Below are positions 43,701-54,404 of a stretch of 64,000 nt of DNA, in pieces. The notes beneath the pieces are model-generated. The model made no database searches and was not told where the DNA came from. It saw nothing but the letters and a program-made list of their open reading frames with translations. Source of the stretch: Dermacentor variabilis (taxonomy: Eukaryota; Arthropoda; Arachnida; Ixodida; Ixodidae); the NCBI RefSeq assembly GCF_050947875.1, contig NC_134573.1:36333115-36397114 (forward strand). The letters are read 5' to 3'. Every line of letters starts with the position of its first letter. Position 1 is the stretch's first letter. A program made the translations under genes and the position numbers.

Positions 43701-45599
43701 GTACTCGTCGGCATCTGGTGTGTTTACCTATGGTTGCCATAGTGCTGACTTTAGGGGTTTTGTTTCTCTTGCTTATGAGGTCAAGGAGACATCGGGGCAT
43801 TGAGGTAGTTGTACACGCCGTAACAATTTTCCTCGCACAATCTTTCCTATAGTCACTATCGGCTTTTTCGGACAGGTACGAACTAGCGCGCCAAGCCCCC
43901 GCGGCGTGAAGCAAGCGATATTTAACTTGAACGAACGGGTTTTTCGCGAATATTTAAAAGTGCAGGGGTTCTATGCAGAATGCGCCGAGTTTGGCGAAAC
44001 TCGGGACCTTCACGAGTTCTGGCGACGCCCCAAGATGAAAGCACAAATGGTACCGAGACACAGTTTATCTTTCGACAAGCCACCAGTTTCATTGGTTTAT
44101 CTAGATTCACTCGGGGTGGCTATCATTCCTTGGGCTTTGCATTCTGGGCGGTCGACAAACTGGGGCTCACGTGATCATACGGTCGGTGCATTGCCATGCC
44201 TTCATTCACTTGTTTGTCGTTCCACTAAGTGCATTACATGCACAAGCAAGCTATAAAACCAATGCATTTAGCACAATATTATTAGTTACATTAACGTCGT
44301 TTACAAGCATATTAAAGCTTAGAAGATGTACACTGATTGTGTATTAGACTAATTTGTAATTTAGAGCGCTTCACATTATACCACGAGGGAACGCTGTGGC
44401 GGCGTCATCACATCCATTCACCGGGCGAGCAAGGCTGCTAAACGTCGAAGAGGCCCAGTGTAAACAAACTTGTACAAAAAGCTTGCAGTGCGCGATGTGA
44501 TCAGGCTCGACGATGACCGCTATTTCTTGGATAGGTTTGTTCCTCCGTGAGCAATCTTTCCGTGCACCCCGTAACACTGCCAATAGCTTCGACAATTTTA
44601 CAGATCGCAACGCGCGCCTGCTGTTCATGGCGTAATGCTGACGAAACAACTTGTCCGGTGCTGCTTCTGTGAGTGTGCTGAGTTCCTCCACTCTGCGTTA
44701 CTGCGAGCGTCACGAATATTGCATAGTGTGTGCAAAAGGAACACAGCCGATATAGCTACGATGCGACATGGAAGTGGTGCCGACGATGGATTTCGCAACC
44801 AACACAGTGAAGGAGACATCGACAAACTGCACATAGGTATATTTATACTGTTTCGTATTTAGCATAACTATAGTGCACGGATTAAGTCACTTTCGTAGTA
44901 ACGAACTGAATGTCCAGAAGTTTAAGAAAGGTCTTTAGAACCAATGGGTGTTCTGCTTTTACATGCACGTGGGCCCGCGAAAAACTGGAAAATATAAAGG
45001 TAACCTTAACTAAGTTGATGAGATAACAGAAATTCATGAGTGGCATTGAGCCACAGAATCTATGGAAGACTATCTTTATCCAGGTGAAATATCAATAGTA
45101 GGTACTGTTATAAAGCAGGTAGCTTATACAAAAATTTCATGAGTTGAACACCACATGGAAGGCATTACTGAATCTTGAATGCCACGTTACCCATATCATT
45201 GAAAAAAAAAGTTTAGAATCATTGCATTCTACCCGTTATGCAATATGCTACATAAACCTGGCGTTTAACAAGGAAGCTTGAGAAGTCGAGGACTGTGCAG
45301 AAAGTGAAGTAACAAAAACTGTTGGTGATAGCGTTGAGGAAGGAAGACAGTGGTGTAGCAAACCGTGGCAACTCATATGCTAGTTGAAATTAATAGAAAA
45401 ATGGGATCACCAGGCATGCCATGCACGTCTTCAATCACTTGTTGCCAATTCATAACTGGTGATTAAATAAGCGTGACAGTATGGATGTCAAGGAGAGAGA
45501 ACTGCAGTCGAGGATGGCAGAAAATTGCGTAATGGGATAAAATATGATGTTTCTATGCGTAGGATGCAATCAGCTAGCATAAAAAGGGATTGTAGGGAT
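43701..45599. other. No gene recognised
   Basis: A 116-codon plus frame at 43906-44256 has no known motif. The remainder is AT-rich. Confidence 0.4.
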
Positions 45600-45980
45600 G
45601 GATGGACGGAAAACTTTATTTGGTCCTGCAAGTAGTGATAATTAACCACTAAGCGCGCCGGTCCAACGTTGGGACCGGAAGGCCAAGCCTCATGGCCCCG
45701 TCGTGAGCCTGCTGGACTGCCCTGAATTGTTCATCCAGGTCCGGGCTGCGAAGTACAGCCTCCTACCTGGACTTCAATTCTTTCGCAAGACCAGAGCATG
45801 TGTTCGAGCGTGGCTAAAGCACCACAATCCGGGCAATGAGGCTCTGTATATGTCTCAAAATAAAAGATGTTCAGCCTCTGTGGGCAAGGATAAGTACCAG
45901 TCTGTAGTAAGCGTAATGTAAGTGTCTGAGGCCTGTTTAGTTTAGGATGCGGCAAATAGTAGGAGAGGCATTTGTTTTGC
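45600..45980 (-). mobile_element. 5'-truncated RNase H-LINE 3' end
   Basis: The minus frame reads HPKLNRPQTLTLRLLQTGTY, then HCPDCGALATLEHMLWSC, a Cys/His cluster at the LINE C-terminus. It ends at AATAAAGTTTTCC followed by CATC repeats. The family is the same as the element at 6304-11174, whose own 3' end is missing. Confidence 0.85.
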
Positions 45981-46748
45981 TGTGAACAAAAATAGGTTTG
46001 TGATGCTGACAGTAGAGAGTCGTGAAGGTGCGGGGACACCTCAGCTGCTGTCACACTAATCAACATGGCAATTGGCTCTGAAAAAGATAACCCTAGTTGT
46101 GAAAAATAAAGAAACGTCGTCCCGACACATTGTTTTTTATGCATAGTACACTAAAGGCTTCCACAGTTGAGGGCACTTAATACCAATACTGCAACGAGCA
46201 TTTTTCTTTGTAAATAATGCTTTATATGCGGTTGATTCATTCCAACAATCCACTTTTTTGCAGCAAAATATTCTGCTACTGGAGGCGCTCAACCGCCTGG
46301 TGGCAGTAGGCGAGTGCCAGACACGCGCTAATGAGAGTGTGGCAGGGGTCCAGAGAGCTGCTCGGCAACAGTAGTATCGGTGCCCTTACTGCTCTCCAGT
46401 AGAGCCCCCAGAAGACACCTTATAAAAGAGCTTTCAGTTTATTACCTTGCTTATTATTCAAGAGCATGAATAAAATTATTGCAGTAAAGATTGTGCTGTG
46501 CATGTTAGGACACTTATGACATGTGTCTCTTCAAAATGGGCAAAAATGTAAGACAACCTGCGCTACTCTTGGACCATGTAAATGAAAAATACACTAATGC
46601 AGCATAGACGTCATTGTTCTGTTTGTTCTATGTGCAAGAATACAGTGCGTGTTCATTAGCCACAAGATGAACGGTGCATGTAATTCACAATGAAAAGACA
46701 GGAAACTGCAGGAGCTTAAAAATTCTATTACCTATAGACTGTGCATAT
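45981..46748. other. No gene recognised; left flank of the gypsy insertion
   Basis: No repeat or coding motif is recognised. It ends in the target duplication ATAT (46745-46748). Confidence 0.5.
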
Positions 46749-47155
46749 TGTCACGTGGCAGTGACGGTGAAGAAAGCAGCAATACGATGGAAAACAAAAC
46801 TAGGTTTTATTGGGCGAACCTGTGCCCACAGAAACTAGCTACACTTATAGCACAACGATAGCGGCGAACACGGTCGGCGATCGTCGGAAATCTGATCAGC
46901 GGGTCAAGCGCGTTGGCTTTTATAGATCAGTCGTCGAATGTTCCAGATTAACCGATGGGACCCGCGTGTCTTCCACAAAGTTCTGCACTATTACACCATT
47001 CGACACTATTACACAAGTTGCGGTGAAAGACAGTGTACGGAACCATCGATAACATTCCAGAAACCTCTTTTACATGCAGGCGCGTCCTGCGCTGCGCGAT
47101 AACATTTGTTAGGCGGACAAACCTGGTTGCCAGATGAAGATAAGTACACGTGTCA
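46749..47155 (-). repeat. 3' LTR of the gypsy element
   Basis: Minus-strand ends are TGACACGTGTAC and GCCACGTGACA. Inside are a TATAAAAG box (46917-46924) and an AATAAA signal (46806-46811), spaced as in promoter/polyadenylation LTRs. Confidence 0.93.
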
Positions 47156-47167
47156 TTACCCCCCTCT
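47156..47167 (-). promoter_or_regulatory. Polypurine tract of the gypsy element
   Basis: Minus strand AGAGGGGGGTAA lies directly against the 3' LTR, where plus-strand DNA priming is expected. Confidence 0.75.
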
Positions 47168-47261
47168 TATAAAGCATCGACCCAATGCTGCAAACAAATG
47201 AATGTAATAAAAAAAAGAAGCACTCGTAGCAAAGAAAACAACAAAATAAGGAAGTTCGTCA

Positions 47262-49994
47262 GCGTCCATAAAAGGGTTTAAGGCGCACCACGTGGACTAC
47301 TTCAGATCGTTCGCGGCACCGCTGTGAATGCGAAATGCCGTCTACCACGACCTCATAGTCCACTGCGCCAATACGTCGGATGACCCTGTAGGGTCCGAAA
47401 TAGCGTCGCAGTAGTTCCTCATTCAGTCCTCGTCGGCGTATCGGGTTCCATACCCAAACACGGTCGCCGGGATGGTACTCGACGAAGCGTCGTCAGAGGT
47501 TATAGTGTCGGCTGTCGGTACGCTGCTGGTTCTTGATCCGTAGGCGGGCGAGCTGTCGAGCTTCTTCGGCGTGCTGGATATAGGTAGCGACGTCAAGATT
47601 CTCCTGTTGAGTTACGTGCGGCAGCATGGCGTCGGGCGTCGTCGTCGGGTTCCTGCCGTAAACCAGCTTGAACGGCGTGATCTGTGTTGTTTCTTGCACC
47701 GCCGTGTTATAAGCGAATGTTACTTACGGCAGGACGGCATCCCAGGTCTCGTGTTCGACGTCGACGTACATCGCTAGCATCTCGGCGACGGTCTTATTCA
47801 GCCGCTCCGTAAGACCATTCGTCTGCGGGTGGTATGGCGTTGTTCTCCTGTGCCTTGTCTGACTATATTTCAGAATGGCTTGGGTGAGCTCCGCTGTGAA
47901 GGCCGTTCCTCTGTCGGTGATGAAGACTTCTGGGGCGCCATGTCGTAGCAGGATGTTTTCGAGAAAGAATTTCGCCACTTCGACTGCGCTACTTTTCGGC
48001 AGTGCTTTAGTTTCAGCAAAGCGGGTGAGGTAGTCCGTCGCCACGACGATCCACTTATTTCCGGTTATTGACGTCGGAAAGGGTCCCAGCAAGTCCATAC
48101 CGATCTGCTGGAATTGTTGGCAAGGAGGCTCGATTGGCTGTAGTAATCCGGCTGGCCTTGTCGGCGGTGTCTTGCGTCGCTGACAGTCTCGGCATGTTCT
48201 GACATAACGGGGACGTCGGCGGTCAGGCGCGGCCAATAATACTTCTCTTGTATCCTCAATAGTTTCCGGGAAAATCCAGGTGTCCAGCGGTCGGATCGTC
48301 ATGTAGGGCGTGCAATACTTCTGACGAAGTCCTGACGGGACAACAAGAAGGTATTTGGCGCGGACTGGTGAGAAGTTCTTCTTCAGGAGTGGATTGTTTT
48401 GAAGCGTGAAGGAAGATAATCCGCGCTTAAATGCCCTGGGGACAACGTCGGTGTGCCCTCCGAAATATTCGACGAGGCCTTTTAACTTCGGGTCTGCCCG
48501 TTGCTGTTTAGCGAAGTCTTTCGCGCTTATCATTCCAAGGAAGGCGTCGTCATTCACGTCATCTTGCGGCGGCGGGTCAATGGGTGCGCGTGTTAGGCAA
48601 TCGGCATCGGAGTGTTTTCGTCCGGATTTGCAGGTTACAGTGATGTCGTATTCTTGTAGTCTGAGGCTCCACCGGGCCAGTCGTCCTGAAGGATCCTTTA
48701 TATTCGCTAGCCAACACAACGCGTGATGGTCACTGACGACTTTGAATGGCCTGCCATAAAGATAAGGGCGAAAGTTAGCTGTAGCCCAAACGATGGCGAG
48801 GCATTCCTTTTCGGTCGTAGAATAGTTGCCGTCCGCTTTTGACAGCGACCGGCTAGCGTAAGCTATCACTTGTTCGACTCCGTTTCTCCTCTGGACTAGA
48901 ACGGCACCGATGCCGAGGCTACCGGCATCAGTATGGATTTCTGTATCGGTGTACTCGTCGAAGTGCGCAAGTAGCGGTGGCGACTGCATGCGTCGTTTGA
49001 GTTCTTCAAGTGCGTCGGCCTGCGGCGTTTCCCACTTGAACTCATCACATTTAGTTAGACGTGTCAATGGCACGGCGATGCGTGAAAAGTCCTTGACAAA
49101 GCGCCTGTAGTAGGCACACATGCCTCGGAATCTACGCACTGCCTTCTTGTTGATGGGCTGCGGGAACTGTGCGATGGCAGCTGTCTTTTGCGGGTCTGGA
49201 CGGACACCAGATTTGCTGATTACGTGGCCTAGGAACAGAAGCTCATCGTAAGCGAAGCGGCATTTTTCCGGATTCAGAGTAAGCCCTGACGACTTGATGG
49301 CCTCCAGTACTGTCGCAAGCCGCCGGAGGTGATCGCCGAAATTTCAGGCGAAGCCGACGACGCCATTCAAATAAACGCGACAGGTCTGCCACTTCAATCC
49401 TGCTAACACCGTGTCCATGACGCGCTGGAACGTTGCAGGCGCCGAGCACAGTCCGAATGGCATAACCTTGAACTCGTAGACACCATCTGGGGTGATGAAG
49501 GCCGTGTTTTCGCGATCTCTTTCGTCGACTTCTATTTGCCAATAGCCAGGCTTGAGGTCCATCGGCGAGAAGTATTTAGCGTTGCGGAGCCGATCCAATG
49601 CGTCGTCAATTCGTGGGAGGGGGTATACGTCTTTCTTCGTGATCTTCTTCAGACGACGATAATCGATGCAGAAACGTAGGGTTCCGTCCTTTTTTTTTAC
49701 CAGGACAACAGGGGATGCCCACGGGCTTTTCGACGGCTGGATGATGTCGTTGCGCAGCATTTCGTCGGCTTGTTCTCTTATAGCTTCACGTTCTCGCGGC
49801 GAAACTCGGTAAGGGTTCTGGCGGAGTGGTCGAGCGCACTCGCCGGTAATTATGCGATGCTTGGCGAATGGTGTTTGTCGAATCCTCGATGACGTCGAAA
49901 AGCAGCATTTGTATCGTCGGAGCAGACTTCTGAGCTGCTGTTGCTTAATCACGGGGAGACTTGGATTAATGTCGCCGTCTGGTTCGGGAACCAT
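47262..49994 (-). pseudogene. Gypsy pol: RT, RNase H, integrase (near-intact frame)
   Basis: The RT fingers include KSPWASPVVLVKKKDGTLRF, motif A is FSPMDLKPGYWQI, and motif C reads VYLNGVVGF where YLDD is expected, so both Asp are gone. RNase H starts IHTDAGSLGIGAVL and ends HSDADCLTRAP. Integrase shows VVATDYLTRF and FITDRGTAFTAEL (Asp residues present) and HPQTNGLTERLNK. The last part has DRVWVWNP and RRYFGPYRVIRRIG, the GPY/F-like module. The frame is continuous apart from stops at 49344-49346 (TGA), 47724-47726 (TAA) and 47493-47495 (TGA). The HHCC zinc-binding residues are partly altered. No chromodomain is visible. Confidence 0.93.
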
Positions 49995-50747
49995 CGTCGT
50001 CCGGGTAGATGCGGCGGAATCCGAGAGGACAAACGCATTACTGGTTTCCAGAATTTCCTCGATCTACGCGATCGTCGTGCCCTTGTTGATGTGCTTGAAC
50101 TCTTGGCTGAAGTTTGTCAGCAACACTTCAGTTTTCCCTCCATGCAGTCGAGCGATCCCTCTTGCGACGCAAATTTCACGGCCTAGCTGTAGACGTTGGT
50201 CGCCTTCGATGACGCCTTCTACATCAGCGGGTGTTTCGGTGCCGACCGAAATAGCAATGCTCGAGCGAATCGGGATGCTCACTTGATCTTCGAGAACACT
50301 CAAGGCGTGGTGACTATGAAAGCTCTCCGGCGGTATCGCGTGATCTTCCGACAGCGTTATCGATTTTGACTTGAGGTCTATGATTGCGCCGTGTTGGTTC
50401 AGGAAGTCCATGCCGAGAATGACGTCTCGTGAACACTGTTGGAGGATAACGAAGGTGGCAGGGTAAGTCCGGTCATGAAGGGGTATTCTTGCCGTGCAGA
50501 TTCCAGTAGGCGTAATGAGGTGTCCTCCAGTGGTCCGAATTTGGGGGCCCTCCCATGCAGTCTTAATCTTCTCTTGGGCGCGATGTGTCCACTCATTATG
50601 AAGTAATCGGCCCCTGTGTCGACTAAGGCACTGACTGCGTGGCCATCGAGAAGTAAGTTGACGTCGGTGTTTCTTTCTCTGGCGTTGCAGTTGGGTCTTC
50701 GCGTCGGAACACGGCTGCGTCGTGTTGAACTGAATCTCGAACGTCAC
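49995..50747 (-). pseudogene. Gypsy aspartic protease, frameshifted
   Basis: SALVDTGADYFIMSG (about 50630) holds an intact DTG catalytic motif. A single-base shift at about 50578 moves the rest into another frame: KTAWEGPQIRTTGGHLI and then RDVILGMDFLNQHGAI. A TAG stop at about 50064 separates protease from RT. Apart from these breaks the domain is well preserved. Confidence 0.88.
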
Positions 50748-52470
50748 GTCGTCAAGTCGACTTTCATCGGTGTAGTCTTGGTTTCCTGACTTCGTCGGGA
50801 CGGCGGCGTGTCGTCATTAGGTCGTCGAGATGGTTTCTTCGTCGTCTTCGTCGGCGGCGGAGTTACTTCGTCAGTTCGACGAACATCAACCGCACCTCCA
50901 TAGGTTTCTGCTTTTAGTTTTCGGTATATGGGCTCGCTGACCGGCCCCGGTCAGGGCCAGTGTATGGTCGGCGCGGCGGCGAGAGGTAGCGGCCTGGCGA
51001 TGGCGAACGCGATGGTCGTCGAGAGGTCCACTGAGTGGCGGCGAGGTAGTCGGCAATATCGCGACGGCGTTCACCTTGCTGCGGGCGCGGAGCGTTGACG
51101 GCGAAACCTCGCAGTCCCATCTCCCGGTATGGGCATCGGCGATACACATTGCCGGCTTCTCCGCAGTGATAGCAGAGCGGGCGGCGGTCGGGGGCTCGCC
51201 AAATGTCCGTCTTCCTCGCGTAGGTGCGCTGGGCGACGGGTGGGCGTGCTGGCGGCGGCGGCGCCGGACGGCGGAATTGCGTCATTGGAGGGCCCTGGCG
51301 TGGTCTCGGAGGGGGACCTTGACGGCGTGCGACGGCGGCGTATGTCATCGCTTCTGGCAAGGGCTGCGGTAATTGTGGTTGCAGCTCGGGAGGAGGAGGA
51401 GGAGGAGAAACATTTATTAAAAAGAAAGGACAAGCAGGTGTCTTTCTGCTTGTGCGGGAGGCGCCCTTAGTCCAGGGCTCCTGCGGCTCTTGCTGTCTCC
51501 CGGGCCGGCCGCACCAGTTGCTGCTGGTTACGAGGGTCCGAACTAGTCAGCACGGCCTCCCACTGCTCGGGAACTCCAAGCGATCGGTGCACCTCTTCTT
51601 TCACGATGTCAGCGATCGAAGCCATTTGGGCCTGCGACGAAGGCAGGACCTTGCGCAGTTCTTCGCGCACAATGGCTCTTATGGTCTCCTGAAGGTCGTC
51701 GGAAGCCAGTCCTTGGATGGCGTACTGCGGCGTGAGCCCCCGGCGGTTATATTGCCGGGTGCGCATCTCCAGAGTTTTCTCGATCGTCGATGCCTCTGCA
51801 GAAAACTCAGCTACGGTCTTCGGCGGGTTACGGATAAGTCCGGCGAAAAGTTCTTGCTTGACGCCCCGCATCAGGAAGCGGACTTCTTGCTCCTTTGACA
51901 TTTCCGGGTTGGCGGGCCGGAAAAGACGGCTCATTTCCTCAGTGAAAATCGCAGTCGTCTCATTCGGCAGCTGCGCTCTGGTCTCCAGTAGAGCTTGGGC
52001 TCACTCTTTTCGCACGACGCTTGTAAACGTTTGCAAGAAGCCGCTTCGGAACAGGTCCCACGTCGTTAAGGTGGTTTCTCGATTCTCGAACCAGGTCCCG
52101 GTGGCGTCTTCCAGTGCGAAATAGACATGCCGCAGCTTGTCGTCGCTGTCCCAACTGTTAAATGTAGCGACCCTCTCATACGACTCCAGCCAGCTTTCCG
52201 GGTCCTCAAATGTGGAACCGCGGAACGTCGGTGGCTCCCTGGGCTGCTGCAGAACTATTGGGGCTGCTCCGGCTGCCATTGGGGCTGTCTTCTTGGTCGT
52301 CTCTGGGCAAACTACTCTGACGATCTTCTTGGTCGTCGCTGTTAGAATTCCGTGTTCCTGGGGCAGCTGCTGTAGCCGGCGGCTTGCTCGATGTTCCGGG
52401 GTGGCCCTGGTGTTGTCTTTGCGGTCCGGGCTCGGATTACGGCTTGTCGGGGGCGTACGGTACATGAGCA
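50748..52470 (-). pseudogene. Gypsy gag with nonsense codon and LINE insertion
   Basis: It probably starts near 52465 (MLMYRTPPTS). Capsid landmarks are FEDPESWLESYERVA and LRHVYFALEDATGTWF. A TGA at 52001-52003 interrupts at VRKE. Capsid continues LFRPANPEMSKEQEVRFLM and LFAGLIRNPPKTV. After the LINE insert (51391-51564) the Pro-rich tail and a knuckle CYHCGEAGNVYRRC follow near 51170, with Asn instead of the zinc-binding His. Confidence 0.87.
51391..51564 (-). mobile_element. 174-bp LINE tail inserted in gypsy gag
   Basis: It encodes the last residues of the RNase H-LINE ORF2 (EAVLTSSDPRNQQQLV, stop), then an AATAAA-containing 3' end and (GGA)n. GCTCGGG occurs on both sides (51384-51390 and 51565-51571), a 7-bp target duplication. 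Confidence 0.88.
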
Positions 52471-52488
52471 TAAAGCACCTCCACCAGA

Positions 52489-52904
52489 TGTCACGTGCTA
52501 GTGAAGGTGAAGAAAGCAGCAATACGATGGAATACAAAACTAGCTTTTATTGGGCAAACCTGTGCCCACAAAAAGAAGCTACACTTATAGCACAACGATA
52601 GCGGCGAACACGGTCGGCGATCGTCGGAAATCTGATCAGCGGGTCAAGCGCGTCGACTTTTATAGATAGGTCGTCGAATGTTCCAGAATACCCGATGGGG
52701 CCCACGTGTCTTCCACAAAGTTCTACACCATTCGCGTCGCGCATACATGCAATCAGATTACACAAGTTGCGGTGAAAGACAGTGTACGGAACCATCGATA
52801 ACATTGCAGAAACTTCTTTTACATGCGGGCGCGTCCTGCGCTGCGCGATAACATTTGTTAGGCCGCCAAACGTGGTTGCCCGATGAAGATAAGTACGCGT
52901 GTCA
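52489..52904 (-). repeat. 5' LTR of the gypsy element
   Basis: It matches the LTR at 46749-47155 along its length, including the TATAAAAG box (52657-52664) and AATAAA signal (about 52546-52551). The main differences are around 52725-52755. A TGG-starting sequence two bases inside gag-side DNA (TGGTGGAGGTGC, minus) is a possible primer-binding site. Confidence 0.93.
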
Positions 52905-53295
52905 ATATGAATGCAACGCTCCCCGATTCAAACGTGCCATTACATGCATGTTCGATACCACGTATTTTTTAACAATGTCATATATTTGCATGCACTAATT
53001 TTCACACAGTTTAAAGGGAAGCTGAAAGGTTTTCCAGAAAAAATGAGTGAACATCTGTACATAATGGTTTTCAAACCTCCGAATTCGAATATCGTATCGA
53101 AATTGAGCGAAAGAAAGCGCAAATATATTTTATTTCGACGAAAAGTGCAGCAGTGGACATGCCCAGCTCGAGCGTCTCGTTTCCGCCTGTGATTGGTCGG
53201 TGCGCATCGTGACGTCAACTCTGCCACTGCCGACCGTTGCCGCTACACATGAAGCGCAGTGCCAGGTAGTTTGGTGCTGTTTTTCTGAGACGGTA

Positions 53296-53471
53296 ATGGA
53301 AAATTTAGAGAGACTGCGTTTTTCTGAGGAGTTCGGCGTTACTCCCTACATGTACGAGCCGATTGCGAAGAGCCGGCCTCTCGAAGAAGCAAACGATGCT
53401 GGTGCGGTCAGTGCTTTCGACGCGAACGAAAGCAAAGTCTCGGGATCTCCTCGTGTTGGAAATGCTCATTG
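53296..53471 (+). CDS. First exon of a transposon-borne protein, cut off after a splice donor
   Basis: ATG at 53296 opens MENLERLRFSEEFGVTPYMY. The frame reaches RVGNAH and ends at a donor GTGAGT at 53472, with two bases of a split codon left. Upstream, CCAAT-like ATTGGT and TGACGTCA elements at about 53192-53215 could form the promoter. The PYMYEP and RVGN.(W)C pattern recalls N-terminal parts of proteins annotated P2X purinoceptor 7-like in arthropods and cnidarians, from memory. The following Cys-rich exon is not found within the element, so this copy is truncated and the product is unlikely to be functional. Confidence 0.5.
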
Positions 53472-53710
53472 GTGAGTATGTTTTTTGCAAAGCGATCTAG
53501 TGATCTCGCCGATCTTTCGCCGATCTAGTGAGCTCGTTTCCGGTCAAACGACTGTAGTGTTGTGTTCCTGCATACCTCCTCGCGGAACGTAAGCGGGGAT
53601 GTGATCGTCGGCATTTGTGCGCTGTCCAAAGCTGTCGGCAATCTAGAAAGACGGTTTAAACGCGTGAAAAGCTTCCCGGTTCATGCAGTACGTGTAGTGA
53701 CCTTCATCTG

Positions 53711-53806
53711 TTGACTACCACTCACGTTGACTACCACTCACGTTGACTACCACTCACGTTAATTACCACTCACGTTGACTACCACGCACGTTGACTACCA
53801 CTCTAC
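53711..53806 (+). repeat. 16-bp minisatellite, six units
   Basis: TTGACTACCACTCACG is repeated six times head to tail with a few changes (53711, 53727, 53743, 53759, 53775, 53791). There are no spacers. Confidence 0.97.
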
Positions 53807-54369
53807 ATACACGCAGACGCACCAACAAAGGAATGCAGGGTCGATCGAAGCAGATTACGATGGCACGCACGCAGAAACAAACGCGGTCAGGCACGGTCGC
53901 GGACGCTGCGAAGGACCGAAGCAGAGTTGACGTCACAACACCGCGGTTTCCGGTCTCCTCCGCTCGCTCACTCAAGGGGGGGCGGAGCTACAGCGCAATT
54001 TCAACCGACGATTACGTCGCTCCTAATTGAAAAAAAAACACCAAATTTTACCTACATGGTTTATAAGGTTCCCGCATCCGTATATGAGCGTCGTATTGAA
54101 TTCGACAGACTTTTCAGCTTCCCTTTAAGCCCTTGCATAGCTCACTTGATATGTATTCATGTCATAGTCCAAATAATTGCACACTTTGTCCATTTGTGCT
54201 GTATGAAAAGCGGGATTCTCTACAGTCAGATACAACTTCAGAAGACAGGAGAGGCTCTGCCCAGATGACCAAATCGCAGCAGCGGATTGCCTCCACGTCT
54301 AAAGAAATAGTCCCTCTCCAATGAGCGGGTATTAGTTTGTCCGGCGGCACGACGTCAGTCTAGAGTGCG

Positions 54370-54404
54370 TGCCCATTGGTGCAGGCTGCCTGCGCCAATG
54401 GGCA
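54370..54404. repeat. Near-perfect palindrome, 17-bp arms, no loop
   Basis: TGCCCATTGGTGCAGGC is followed directly by TGCCTGCGCCAATGGGCA, its inverse with one mismatch. The arms contain CCAAT in both orientations. Confidence 0.88.

Larger units (their letters stand above)
46749..52904 (-). mobile_element. Nearly complete Ty3/gypsy LTR retrotransposon
   Basis: Two related LTRs (46749-47155 and 52489-52904) with TG...CA ends are flanked by ATAT at 46745-46748 and 52905-52908. Between them, in minus order, lie gag, protease, RT, RNase H and integrase with a GPY/F-type tail. No envelope-like frame is present. Pol is almost one frame with only a few nonsense codons. A 174-bp LINE tail sits in gag. 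The LTRs differ at scattered sites and by an indel block, so the insertion is not recent. Confidence 0.95.
53011..54128. mobile_element. TTAA-flanked DNA transposon with long inverted ends
   Basis: TTAA at 53011-53014 and 54125-54128 flanks inverted ends that begin AGGGAAGCTGAAA on each strand. Subterminal inverted copies of GTGACGTCAACTCTGC occur at 53209-53224 and 53921-53936. TTAA targets are used by piggyBac- and Kolobok-type transposons. No transposase catalytic domain is present. A first exon and a minisatellite lie inside. Confidence 0.75.

Noticed and set aside
46810..47052. 80-codon plus frame in the left LTR
   Set aside because: LTR sequence read on the non-coding strand.
52137..52601. 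154-codon plus frame and similar long plus frames at 49852-50286, 51452-51898 and 48406-48726
   Set aside because: They are antisense shadows of the gypsy gag and pol frames.
53711..53806. CRISPR-like array
   Set aside because: 16-bp units are directly adjacent without spacers, and the context is a eukaryotic transposon.
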